Positions 46,815 through 57,489 of a stretch of DNA of 64,000 bases are shown here, in pieces. Origin of the DNA: Zizania palustris (taxonomy: Eukaryota; Streptophyta; Magnoliopsida; Poales; Poaceae); contig JAAALK010000289.1 of assembly GCA_019279435.1 (NCBI GenBank), positions 49,665,164 to 49,729,163 of the forward strand, read 5' to 3'. Numbering within the stretch: the first letter of the stretch is position 1; each line of letters starts with the position of its first letter. The position numbers were made by a program, and so were the translations under genes. A model generated the notes under the pieces. The model saw only the letters and a list, made by a program, of their open reading frames with translations. It was not told where the DNA came from and did no database searches.

Positions 46815-47290
46815 CCTAAACTCGGCCTTTTGGTACAAGTTTAGGAAGACATATACATATCATAGTCCTAGGCTCGGTCTTTTGGTACAAGCCTAGGAAT
46901 GCACATCATAGTCCTAAACTCGGCCTTTTGGTACAAGTTTAGGAATACATATACATATCATAATCTTAGGCTCGGCCTTTTGGTACAAGCCTAGGAATGC
47001 ATCTCATAAAAATATACATATCATAGCCCTAAACTCGGCCTTTTGGTACAAGTTTAGGAATGCATATTTATGTCATAGTCCTAGGCTCGGCCTTTTGGTA
47101 CAAGCCTAAGAATGCATATCATAAAAACATACATATCATAGTCCTAAACTCGGCCTTTTGGTACAAGTTTAGGAATACATACCCATGTCATAGTCCTAGG
47201 CTCGGCCTTTCGGTACAAGTCTAGGAATGCATCTTATAAAAACATACACATCATAACCCTTTACTCATCCTATTGGAACAAGTCCAAGGA
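46815..47290 (+). repeat. Tandem array of alternating hairpins with compensating arms
   Basis: Nine hairpins follow one another, each cct(arm)cggccttttggtaca(arm)agg. Odd ones have arms cctaaact/agtttagg (near 46815, 46913, 47028, 47142), even ones cctaggct/agcctagg (near 46867, 46966, 47079, 47194), the last (about 47257) is degenerate. The loop cggccttttggtaca is nearly constant. Linkers contain aatgcatatcataaaaacat. The A+B pair has a period of about 115 bp. The array is downstream of the TATA box, so it would be in the transcript. Confidence 0.9.
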
Positions 47291-48700
47291 GATGAGAAAG
47301 CATATTAAGAGTACTACATCACGCATATACATTGGAGTACCAATTAGTCATATGCATACGTATTATGCAATTCTTTTTTTAAGAAAAAAGTATGACCGTT
47401 CATTTGCTTTGCCTCAAATCTGGTGTAGGGGTTCTATATACAGAAAATCATGTTATATTTAGACGATACAAAAAGTGAAATAAAATGTAAAATACATTTA
47501 TGCAAAAGCTCATTATAAGATGAACAAATTTATACACATGCTTCAGTTACGCTTCACAGCTGTAAGCTGTTTTAGCATTAGGCAGAGTGGTAAAAAAAAA
47601 TTATTCATATATACTGAATATACACAAATAGCGTAAATGAGATTGATAAAAATGTACACCAATTATGAGTATCGTGTCATGAGGGTGGTAATGACTTCAG
47701 ATATATTAAAGTTCGTTGTGCTTGCTATTATCATGCAAATAGTAATTCCCGCGCTCTATAGGTGCACAAAAGTTAATAAGCAAATCAAAATATGCATCAT
47801 ATATATATATATATATATGAAAATAACGTGGCCATAAGGAAAATATGCAATGGCATATGTATACATATATGCTAACAAAAGTAACAAGCACTCGCACAAA
47901 CACATGCACAATGGCGAGTAAAATTAAAGAATGAATGTATACGAACAACATTTATGTTTATTATATAGCATCACATAAAAAAGGAGAATGTTTATGTTCT
48001 TCATGAATGCTCCATAGTAAAAATATGAGGTCATTGACACTTATAAAAATGATTCATAATCATGTTTTGTACATAGGTTTGATCAAAAATAAATGATAAT
48101 ATACTTGCACTTCTTTACATATACTGTAGATGGCGCAAATTGCATACATGTGCATAAACAAGGCATGCAACAATAGCATAAATAATTGAGCCTCAATATT
48201 TGAGGCATCGTGACAATAAAAAATTACAAAGTCAGACTAAGTTATAATTCAAATACCAAAATAGATGTTTATTGGATTACGCCTAATGGCACCATACCAA
48301 AGAAGATAAAGCATAGCATATACGTATATATGGCGCATTCATGATGTCCACATTAACAAAGATGACAAGCACTTATGTTCGACACATACTTAAACAAAAA
48401 TCAATATGGAGAAAAAATCAAGACACCTCTTCAACGACGCTGGAGCTAGGATAGAATTTTATTTTCATTTTTTTTAGCTTCATATCAACATGCATTGTAA
48501 TTTTCTTTTAGTCGGAACTCTTAATCAGGGGTTTTCTCTACGGAGATGTAATTAACAGAATTATTATGTAAGTGTATTAATTCTGGAAGTAATGGATTCA
48601 CAATGTCTGATATTTCATTTTTTTTTGCATTTAAATCAAATTAACTTGTATCTAACGATTCGAGGATAAGGCCCTCACCAACATACATATTTATATTTCT
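47291..48700. other. AT-rich downstream part of the insertion
   Basis: No supported frames. An (AT)n run is at about 47797-47818. The 66- and 81-codon frames near 47637-47951 lack family features and lie on both strands of the AT-rich DNA. Confidence 0.5.
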
Positions 48701-48726
48701 AGAGGGTGCCCGTTTTCCCGTCGTCA

Positions 48727-49672
48727 GCCATCTCGACTAGCGTGCAGTTTTTTTGTTCCACAACGCCGTTCTGTGGGGGAGTGTAAGGAGAAGAAAACTG
48801 ATGGTCCAGACCCTGATCACTACAGAAGCTGACGAACTGAGAGTTCTTGAACTCAGATCCATTGTCGGAGCGAATTGCTCGCATCCGACCATTGTTCTCA
48901 TTCTTCAGCTTCAAAATCAGGTCATGAACAAAATGAAAAGTTTCATCCTTAGACTCCAAAAAGAAAACCCACGAGAATCGAGAAAAGTCATCAACTATGA
49001 CAAGTGCGTACCACTTCCCACCGACTGAACGTACCCGAGCTGGACCAACAGTGTCCAGGTGTAAAAGCTCGCCCGGATACGAAGTCATCACCTGAGTCAC
49101 AGGTGAGTGAGAAGCGGCAACCATTTTCCCATGACGACAGGGATGACAGACTAGATCCTTCTCCAACTTAAGCTTGGGCAATCCTCGGATGAGGTCCATA
49201 GAGCTTAACCTGACTAGCAGATCAAAACTCAAGTGACCTAACCTCCTATGCCACTCCAGAGCTCAGAAGAAGATCCAGCAATCAAACAGCGAGAAGGGCC
49301 AAAAGAACTAGAGAAGTCAATTCAAAAAACTTTGCCGAATGGTAAAATCTGGCAAATCAAAGACCCTCTAGAATCAACCACAGAAGAATTACCCTTCTTA
49401 AAACGCACTTCCAAACCGTCCTCAAGAAGTTGCGAAACAGAAATCAAGTTGAAGTTCAAATTTTTAACCAAAGCAACATTCTTTAAAGAGAAATGATCTG
49501 AAATGCGAATTGAGCCTATGCCACTTACTTTCCCTTGACCGCTGTTCCCGAATGTGATGTACTCTTTGGAGCTCGGGGGAGTGAGACTGGAGAACCATCT
49601 GCGATGTCCCGTCATGTGGCGAGAGCATCCTGAGTCCATGATCCAAACATCCTCCAGTCCCCGGTCCTGCAC
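48727..49672 (-). pseudogene. Copia pol N-terminal part: protease, GAG-pre-integrase, integrase core
   Basis: Minus-strand frame 49322-49672 holds the aspartic protease signature WIMDSGCSRHMTG and KNLNFNLISVSQLL. A frame change follows, with WHRRLGHLSFDLL just before 49232. Then 48727-49232 continues the pre-integrase domain (VCHPCRHGKM) and integrase core with HLDTVGPARV (first Asp), IRSDNGSEFKN (second Asp) and PQNGVVEQKN (Glu). The frame runs into the insertion at 48726. The protease-integrase joint needs at least one frameshift, so this part is broken even without the insertion. Confidence 0.9.
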
Positions 49673-49674
49673 AA

Positions 49675-52429
49675 TCAGTGTCTGTAAGTGGGAGCAAATG
49701 GTCCGGCACCAGGTTTAGCAAAAGAGCTAAACCAGTGTCGAGCCATCTGCTCAAAAGATGGAAAGCGAAAACCATCAAAAGAGTTTGGACCAAAACGCGG
49801 CTCAAAGCGCGGTCCTCGGTTCTGCCTAACCCTGCGGCCACGAGGTCCAGAACCGTAGCCAACACGGTCTGGAACTCTGCCGGAAAGGACACCACCAACT
49901 GGAGCACGGGCAAGAAAGCCGTCTCCTCTACCACCACCTACACGATGCGGCCTGGCCTCCAGCCTCTCCCCGCGCCAAGGAACACGCAGTCTACCACCCT
50001 GCTGGTAGAACTGCTCCTGATCACTACGAGCCCTCTTAGCTCTCTCAACCCGCTTCCTCCTGAAGCAGAACTCCGCAAGATGCCCGTCTCTCTGACAATA
50101 CTCACAATGATAGGTGGGCTTCTTGGGATGTGGTTGAGGCTTGGGATGTTTGGGCTTGGTGGTGTTAGGTGTAGTCTTCTTGGTTTGAGAAGGTCCAGGA
50201 AGAGAGTCTAGAGAAGAGTAGAGGTGTTTGGGCTTAGGAACCCAGATAGGTTTCTTGGGTGGAGCTTTAGGTGGTTCATGGATCACTCCATCCTTGGGCT
50301 GACAAGCCTGGGAAGACTCGGTAGAGTGAGTCTTGGGATACCTCTGCTCTGGAGTCATTTTACTCCACTCCACTGCCCGGCTAATGGCACTCTCAAAGTC
50401 AGCCTTGGTGTAGGTGTAACCTACCCCAAACCCATCCTGCCTCTTGAACTGCTGGATCATCATGCCAAGCTGTGGCTCTCTGGCACTGATCCAACTCAGG
50501 ATAGAACGGAGGTAAAAGTTCTCATTCTGAGAGTCTGCTAGCTCCTCTCTCAAGGAAGCTAGAACCTCCACCTGAGACAAGCAGGTCTCACACTCACTCT
50601 CTACTTGGACAGACTTTTCGGCTTTCAGCTTAATCAACTCCATTCTAAGAGACAGGCAGTTCTCACAGACAGTGGGTGGAACTGACAGTGTCTCAAGCTC
50701 TAACCTAGTCTGGGCAAGCTCAGCTCTCAACCTCTCCAAATCACCCAAATGCTCATCGCCCTTGGATTTCAGCTCAGCTAAGGCAGCTAGATGAGTTGGG
50801 CAATGAACACAGGGTGTGACGACAGTGGCTTGAGCATCTTTCAGCTCCAGCTGAGTGCTTTCAAGCTCAGTGGCCAAAGCGTCCCTCTCATCAACCCTTT
50901 CTGTGTACCTGGACTTCAGAGTCGACAGGTCACACAAAAGCACCTCACACTTCGGGCACTCACTGCTATCACCCAAGCAAGGGGAAGAAGATAGACTCTC
51001 AATTCTGTCGTTGGCCACGGCAAGCTCACTCTCTAACTCATCTATCCTCTTCTTAGCCCCCCTAAGCAGTTTTCCCGATATTTCAACTCCTGACGATTGC
51101 TCTCAAGTAAATCAACGATTTCGCGCTCGTAGGATGATACCTTGTTGTCGTCGTCGTCGGAGTCATCGGAGGAGCTCTTCTCTTCCCTATCCCCAAGAGC
51201 CATTGAACAGAAGCTCTTGGGGGATCTTCGGCGCTGGTGAGATCGGCTCTTCGGCTTGTCTCCGAAGGCCATGAAGCAGAGGCCCGCCAGATCGTCCTTG
51301 TCCTTCCCCTTTCTGATGGCGATCTCCTCATCGCTTGAGCTCGATGAAGAGGAAGAAGATGTGGACTGCTTGGAGTAGCTCTTCTCCATCTCGGCGAAGA
51401 AGGTCTTGTCGCGCTTCTTGTTCTCTCGCCGGTAGTCCTTTAGGGCCTTCTTGAAGAATCGGGTATTCGGCTTGCCCTTGTTGAAGGATGAGCTCTCGTG
51501 CTTGCCGGAGTCATGGAAGCTGCCACCGGTGCCCTTCTTGTATCCATTGCACTTGGGGCAGTCGGCGATGAAGTGTCTTGGATCACCACACTCAAAGCAT
51601 CCGGATTTTGTGCCGTGTCTTTGAACATTCTCTTATCATAGACATGACGCACCCGGTTGTTAAAAAGACACAAATCATCATCTCCCAATAACTCTAGCTG
51701 GTCCTCAGTGATAGACATCAAAGAGAACCCAGCACTACTCACAGAAGAGGGATCAACAGAAGGTGTAGCAAGGGCCATGGATTTTGATCCAGAACCAGTG
51801 AGATTTGATCTCAACTGGATATCTACCTCAGTGGCCTTCAGCTTGCTAAATAACTCAGAAATGGTCAAGGTATCGTAAGAAGTGCTCTCAACGATAGAGG
51901 ATACCTTGATCTCCCAGATCTTTGGGTCCAAGGTATGGAGAACCTTGAGTGCCTGCTCGTGATCTGAGACTAACTGAGCACCCTCAGCCTTGTTATCCCG
52001 AAGCTTGTTTATGATCGACTGAAAACGACCAAACAAAGCCTCAACAGATTCACCCGGCTTCTATGTGAAATTCTCATATTCACGCCGGTAGGTCTGATAG
52101 AGCCGAGCCTTGACCTGTGCTGTTCCCTCATGGTGTGCCTTGAGGGTAGCCCAGATCTCTCTTGCAGTGGAGAGATGACTCACACGCTCAAACTCAGTGG
52201 GACCTAAACCAGAAAAGAGTATGTTCACAGCCTTACTGTTGCTCAGATGCTGAGCAATGATACCAGCAGTACCATGCTCAGCGACTGGCAAAATGACAAA
52301 CGTGGTGTGAACGCAAATGTCCCATATGTCCGAGCCCTGGCTCATGAGATAGGCTCGCATGCGAGTCTTCCAATAATTATAGCCATAGGCTTCCAAGGAC
52401 GGGACCTTGCCAGGAGACGTCATGGTCAC
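49675..52429 (-). pseudogene. Copia gag, broken by stops and frameshifts
   Basis: The start at 52429 (MTMTSPGKVPSL) is 43 bases after the PBS. The N-terminal part has the UBN2/copia gag pattern (YNYWKTRMRAYL, AREIWATLKAHH, YRREYENFT). An in-frame stop lies at about 52058-52060, and the frame continues with KPGESVEALFGRFQSIINKL. A first CCHC knuckle (CFECGDPRHFIADC) is readable at 51558-51599 but in another frame. A Ser/Asp-rich linker (51042-51389) comes next, then a frameshift. A long coiled coil (ELESTQLELKDAQ and similar, about 50500-51018) and a second knuckle CEYCQRDGHLAEFC (50065-50106) with basic residues complete it. Gag would form the virus-like particle in the cytoplasm; this copy cannot make it intact. 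Confidence 0.88.
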
Positions 52430-52471
52430 TACCGGGGTTTAGAACCGGTTAAGGTATGGAAAAACCCTAAC

Positions 52472-52486
52472 CTCGCTCTGATACCA
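52472..52486 (-). other. Copia primer-binding site
   Basis: The minus strand reads TGGTATCAGAGCGAG, complementary to initiator tRNA-Met, two bases inside the LTR end at 52489. It sets the element orientation to minus. Confidence 0.93.
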
Positions 52487-52488
52487 CT

Positions 52489-54490
52489 TGTAGGACCGAA
52501 AGTAGCGACCAGAGGGGGGGTGAATGGGCGCCTTAAAAATTCTTTCGAATCTATGGCCTGTTCCCAATACCCAACGCACCTCAAAAGACTAAGCAGCAGT
52601 AAATAAACAGATAGCCTAAGTCTAAAAGGTATCTAGCCTAGAAGCAGCTGATGACAAACACAAGACTATCAAAGCAGTGCTAATAGATAGATAAACAGTA
52701 TATGCAAGACTAGGCAAGACAAAACTTCTCAGTAAAGCAATCTCGGTGCACTATGAGTGAGAGGAGAAGTTACCTGTTCAAATCTGTCTCCTGTTCGAAA
52801 CTCGGCGAAGCCTGCTTCGCAGATCGAAGCCTGCTTCGCTGGCCGAAGCCTGCTTCGGAGTTCGAGGCCTACTTCGCAGATCGAAGACTGGTTCGGAGGT
52901 GGAATTCGAAGTCTGTCGAAGGTGTTGTGAAAATGCCGAAGGTATGTTTTGGTCTAGCTTAGTTCGAAGTGACAAGAATCGAAGTATGCTTCGAAGCGAA
53001 GTATGACAAAGTCGAAGCCTGCTTCGAAGTATGTACTTCGAAGGCAAGACTTCGAACACAGCTTCGAACCCAGTACTTTGAAGCCAAACCTTCGAACAAA
53101 AATGCTTCGAACACAACACACAGACGGACTACCTTCGAACAAAGAAGCGAAGCTTGTCACACGAAAGAGGCACCAAATTCGAAGCCTACACTCTACCTTC
53201 GAAAAGATAGACGAAGGATGACACGCCACAAAGAAACCAAAACTAAGCCAAACAGAATGCCAAACTTCGAAGCCAACTTCGAAATCTATCGAAGTGTGGA
53301 CTTCGAACAGCTAGAGTCGGAGTACCTTCGCACTGTCGTTCGAAGTATGCGATGCTATCCGTTCAAAGAGTACTTCGAAGCTAGCAACACAAAATACAAA
53401 ACAAAGTTCGAAGATCGAAACGAAGCCTTCGAGTAGGTCGGATCGAAGCCTGCCTCACGAAGCTGAGGGGCTTCGAACAGAGAGGATGGCTTCGCCAGAG
53501 AGCAGCCAGAAAAGTGACTTCAGTCCTGTCAACCCGATCGAAAAGTTGAGCAGCAAAAGCAAAAAGCTGGCACAGGAGTACTGTTGCTACAGTGGAGTAC
53601 TACTTGCAAACAGCAAGAACTAGTACTCTGCTCGTGAAGAACAGAAGCAACCCCACGCCTGCCGAAGCCCAAAAATTCATCAAAACATTGCTTGTGCACG
53701 TGAATCGAAACAACAAAATGATGTTGTGCACAGATGGAGAATCGAAGCTTCAAAGCACAGTAGGAAAGAAATAAGTGCAAGGCAAAAATCTCATGAACAG
53801 CAGCCTGGCTGTGCACAACAAGAGAGAGAAGGGAGAATGCAAGAGACAAAAAGTGACCCAAAGGAGTAGTATTGAATTCAGCCAAAAGGGTAGTCCAAAC
53901 CCTAGGGATTGGGGTCCTATTTATAGGCTCCCAACACTAGAAACATTCCACCAGCCCCTTAGGGTTTTTACAGACGCAAGAATAAAGGAAAAGACTCTAC
54001 TGCCCTTAGGTATTTTTACAGACACGACTGACTGACTGTGGGCCTAGAGTTACAGATGACTTATCCGGAAGCTCAGCTTTCGTAGCGACTACGGCTTCTC
54101 TTCTGGACAGTCGGATACAAGATCGACGGTTGTCAGTTTTGCGCCGAAACTGACAAAGCCTCCACCGACTTTGCACCAGGTACCCGGATTGGGCCGGCCC
54201 GACTCCGCAGCTCTCTCAGCCCGGCAATCGCTCACCGCCCGTGTACCTGAGTCAGTCCTGGTCAATAGCCCAGTGGGTCTTCTACTGCTTCTGGTCCATG
54301 TACCCGGATTGGGCCAGCCCGACTTCGCATCCTCCTCTGCCCGACAGTCGCTTGCTGCCCGTGTACCTGAGTCACACGCGGCCCATGAAACAACAGATCT
54401 CCTCTCTTCTTCTGTCCTCTTTGACTATCGTTGACAATGACTCATCACTTCTGGAGCCATGAGGCCCACGCTATTCAGCATGGCTCCTCA
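52489..54490 (-). repeat. 5' LTR of the copia element (2002 bp)
   Basis: Paired with 39859-41876. It lacks 16 bp near 53205, where the other LTR has two copies of cttcgaaaaga; a slip between the repeats explains the loss. A minus-strand TATA box CTATAAATAG is at 53917-53926, so the TTCGAA array (52789-53485) lies downstream of the start and would be in the leader RNA. Confidence 0.93.
53917..53926 (-). promoter_or_regulatory. Copia LTR TATA box
   Basis: CTATAAATAG on the minus strand, about 565 bases inside the upstream end of the 5' LTR, in the phrase ggagcctataaataggacc. It is the best promoter candidate for the element. Confidence 0.65.
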
Positions 54491-54630
54491 CAAGTGCCGA
54501 CGGGTTGCCACGTCGCACCAGTCGGCCGATAGTCAACCGATCAGACGCTATATTTGTAATTTTTTGAAATAGATTTAAATTTTTTTAAAAAAAATATTGT
54601 TTAAAAAATACGTAAATACAAGGGCTGGGG

Positions 54631-55711
54631 GCGCGCGCCCCCTCCCCCTATTCTTCTTATTTTTTATTTTATATTAATAAAATTAATTATTAATATATAT
54701 GTTTATATTGAATGCGTAGAATCTCATACATGTTGTCTTCTTTTTTCTTCAATCTTCTTTTTTTATTTACCTAGATGATTTTTCTCTATTTTTTATGTAT
54801 ACTTTTCAATTTTCTTCTAAACTGCATTGCATGTATACTTGCGTAACTTTCTCTTATAATAACATGTACATATGGATAGAATCATCAAGTGATCCATAAT
54901 AACCGGTCATTCATGTATCTATAATTGTATTTTAATTTTTATCTCAATTAAAATATTATCATGCCACCCTGCCCGTTCTGACTAGGCCCCCACGTGGCCG
55001 CGCCACCTGCAACAGACGCCAGTCGTGTCCTACCGTCCTACGTTGTTGCGGCCGATGCCGCCCTGCACCGTGTATTCTTACTTATTGCTTCTTAGGATCT
55101 TATGTTAACAATATGAATAAAAGAACAATACTCATTTACCATTAAAGTTTAAACACAAATGAAGCTAGTTCTCATAATAATACAAGAATGAATTACGAGA
55201 ACTTCATGAATCAAAGAACAAATATTGAACAAAAGTTAACTAACTGTACTAAAGAATCGTCATAAAGTATATTGAATTGTTGACCCTTTAAATTTAGCCC
55301 CTCTACATTTTTGGTCTAGCTCAGCAACTGAACATAAAGGTATATATTGACCTAAGAATCTTGCCGCTGGAATTCAAAGGGAAGAACTGAACCAAGCTCT
55401 GCTCGTTGCATGCATTTATCTAGCTAGTAAATTAATTAGATGAGTGCTGAACTGCTCGGCTCATAGAATCTGGAATGTTGGTGAGCTTGAAGTTGAACTA
55501 TACAGAAGTGTGGTGTTAATTATGTTGAAAGGATTGGTTTTTGAATCTTCCTGGAAATCAAATCAAAACGACTCGATCAATCAAGTGCAATCAAATTCTG
55601 TCAACTTTTGTGTTGGTGCTGTTACATTGTACATGTCTCTGAAAGTCTCAGGCTCAGCTCCACTATGCATGCTAATCGCCGACTTGTTCTGAGCTGAGCT
55701 CATATATATGC
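54631..55711. other. AT-rich intergenic DNA
   Basis: Starts with a short GC-rich palindromic patch (gggggcgcgcgccccct at about 54628-54645), then AT-rich sequence. No supported frame; the 82-codon frame at 55444-55692 has no recognisable family. Confidence 0.45.
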
Positions 55712-55714
55712 TTA

Positions 55715-56058
55715 GGGGGGGTTTGGATACAGGGACTAAATTTTAGTCCCTGTCACATCCAATGTTTAAATACTATTTTAGAGTATTAGATGCAGACTAT
55801 TTATAAAACCCATTCATAATCGGTGGATTATTCGCGAGACGAATCTAATAAGCCTAATTATGTCATGATTTGACAATGTGTTGCTACAGTAAACATTTGC
55901 TAATTATGGATTAATTAGGCTTAATAAATTCGTCTCACAAATTATCTTCTGATTCTGTAATTATTTTTATAATTAATTCACGTTTAGTCCTTCAAATTGA
56001 TGTCCAAACATCCGACGTGACACGGACTAAAATTTAGTCCCTAGATCCAAACACCCCC
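55715..56058. mobile_element. Tourist-like (PIF/Harbinger) MITE, 344 bp
   Basis: It begins GGGGGGGTTTGGATACAGGG and ends, on the other strand, AAGGGGGTGTTTGGATCTAG; inner arms are gactaaattttagtccc. TTA is duplicated at 55712-55714 and 56059-56061, as in PIF/Harbinger MITEs. The centre holds the widespread grass phrases gctacagtaaacatttgcta and taattaggcttaataaattc. Confidence 0.9.
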
Positions 56059-56061
56059 TTA

Positions 56062-57193
56062 GTTAACTACCACTCTGCCACTCTGGTATCTTGGATTCTT
56101 AGTGATTCATACTGTTCCCAAAATATAGCAGACTTAGCAGTTGATTAAGATGGGCATGCAGATGCTGCTTGCACATCAATTAAGATTGATCAAATTGCAC
56201 GGGGACGAACAGCTAGCGCAACACCACATGCAATTAAGCACTTTGGAGGAGAACATATCGAATCAATTCAGCTAGGCCGTCTGTCTTTGTTTAATTTCTC
56301 CCATTAGGCCATCACTATTCCATTAAGTTATGTCAGGTGTGTGGTAGCAAGTTCCAGAGCAATACTTTAAAAAGAAATAAAATTTCTTGTGGAGCAGAGC
56401 CTACAGTGCTCATGTCTCCTCACCCAGATCACTAGATGTATTCCTTAGCTGGAGGAAACAAGAAATATGGCATACAGTACTGATTAAGTCAACCGTGCCT
56501 ATTTATTATTTAGTTGAGAAATTGAAAGTTGAACCAAATAGGTTTAGGAATAAACTAGCTTTTCTAAAAGTTATAACTTTTTATTTATAAATTGGAGACG
56601 GCGTAAAAGTTGCTTCCACCTGAACTTTCAAAGCTTCTCGTTCTAGATTTCACAAAAAATACCCATTAGGCCATTGAATGCTTGGAAAATTGCTCGTATC
56701 TCAGTTTTTATAATATTTCAGTTTTTCCACGGCTCATAGTTTATAACAATTTATTATGGCTTACTGTAAGTTTTTCAAAATCTACAACCCGAATAAACAC
56801 GGCCTAAGTGCTTTGCATAATTAAGACATATGGGCACCTAAACAGCTCAAGGAGAGGGTGCATGAGATTTAGTTTTGCTTGCTACTACTACTTGTTGCAA
56901 ATTTTCTTCTACAACTTGGAGCTTCATATTTAACAAATCATATAGCTTGAATCTGAATGAATGTATACTAGTATTTTTCTTGGCGTCTAGATATTTTCGT
57001 ACGGGTAGTGTGTATGTTATTGTAAGAAAGGGCAACATGTTTCGTTGAGTGCTACGGGAGCTGTGTTCTTACGCAGATGTGCTGGAAAAATCTTGTGCAG
57101 AATCATCTCGTCTGCAATTTGATGCGACCCCATCAGTCCAAATAAATTAAGCCAACTGTTTGAATTTGTCACCAAAACCATCAACTCTTATTA
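56062..57193. other. Intergenic DNA between two related MITEs
   Basis: No supported frames. Short phrases near 56640-56800 (cttctcgttctag, gctcatagtttataac) suggest further old repeats but could not be delimited. Confidence 0.45.
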
Positions 57194-57489
57194 AAGACAT
57201 GTTTGGCATTCGTGTGCTAAACTTTGGACGTTCGGATGCTAATAGAACCCCAAAATTAATTTGTAAGACGAATTTATTAAATCTAATCAGGTCATGATTT
57301 GATAATGTGGTGCTACAGTAAACATGTGCTAATGATGGATTAATTAGGCTTCATAAATTCGTCTCGCGAATTAGCCTACGGGTTCTGCAATTGGTTTTAT
57401 AATTAACTCATACTTAATCCCTCTAATTAGCATCCGAATATCCGATGTGACAATAGCTAAACTTTAGCCTAGAGCATCCAAACATCTTG
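57194..57489. mobile_element. Older Tourist-like MITE related to the one at 55715
   Basis: aagacatgtttggcattcgt and, reversed, aagatgtttggatgctctag form the ends, with gctaaactttgg/gctaaagtttag arms inside. The centre shares gctacagtaaacatgtgcta and taattaggcttcataaattc with the 344 bp MITE but is more diverged. The flanking trinucleotides are TTA on the left and GTA on the right. Confidence 0.72.

Larger units (their letters stand above)
45445..48726 (+). mobile_element. 3282 bp TG...CA insertion in copia pol, probable solo LTR
   Basis: It begins TGTTGACACTAATTC and ends CCCGTCGTCA, with GCCAT duplicated on both sides (45440-45444 and 48727-48731); the pol frame resumes across the duplication. 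TG...CA ends and a 5 bp duplication fit a solo LTR. A TATA box at 46586-46593 implies plus-strand transcription. No PBS, PPT or coding frame was found, which also fits a very short non-autonomous element. The family was not recognised. It contains the hairpin array 46815-47290. Confidence 0.78.
39859..54490 (-). mobile_element. Ty1/copia retrotransposon, SIRE/Maximus-like, interrupted and partly degraded
   Basis: LTRs at 39859-41876 and 52489-54490 begin TGTAGGACC and end CTCCTCA; the target duplication CAAGT is at 39854-39858 and 54491-54495. Minus-strand order from the right: LTR, PBS, gag, protease, integrase, reverse transcriptase, RNase H, multiple polypurine tracts, LTR. Integrase before reverse transcriptase defines copia. 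A long gag with two CCHC knuckles, coiled coil and repeated AGGGGGAG tracts suggests the SIRE/Maximus lineage. LTRs differ by roughly 1% by eye. A 3282 bp insertion splits pol and several stops or frameshifts break gag, so the copy is defective. Confidence 0.93.
39285..54630. mobile_element. Small GC-rich inverted-repeat element hosting the copia insertion
   Basis: The sequence at about 39285-39440 (aaaaaaaatcaaatttgtat, gaccatcggtcgattggtg, ccagtcggcacttg) is the diverged reverse complement of 54491-54630 (caagtgccgacggg, caccagtcggccgatagtc, tagatttaaattttttt). Removing the copia element (one CAAGT duplication) leaves an element of roughly 700 bp with inverted repeats of about 140-170 bp and a GC-rich centre (39460-39850). 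It may be a Mutator-like or other inverted-repeat element carrying a GC-rich host fragment; no target duplication was identified. GC-rich frames in the centre are not accepted as genes. Confidence 0.6.
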
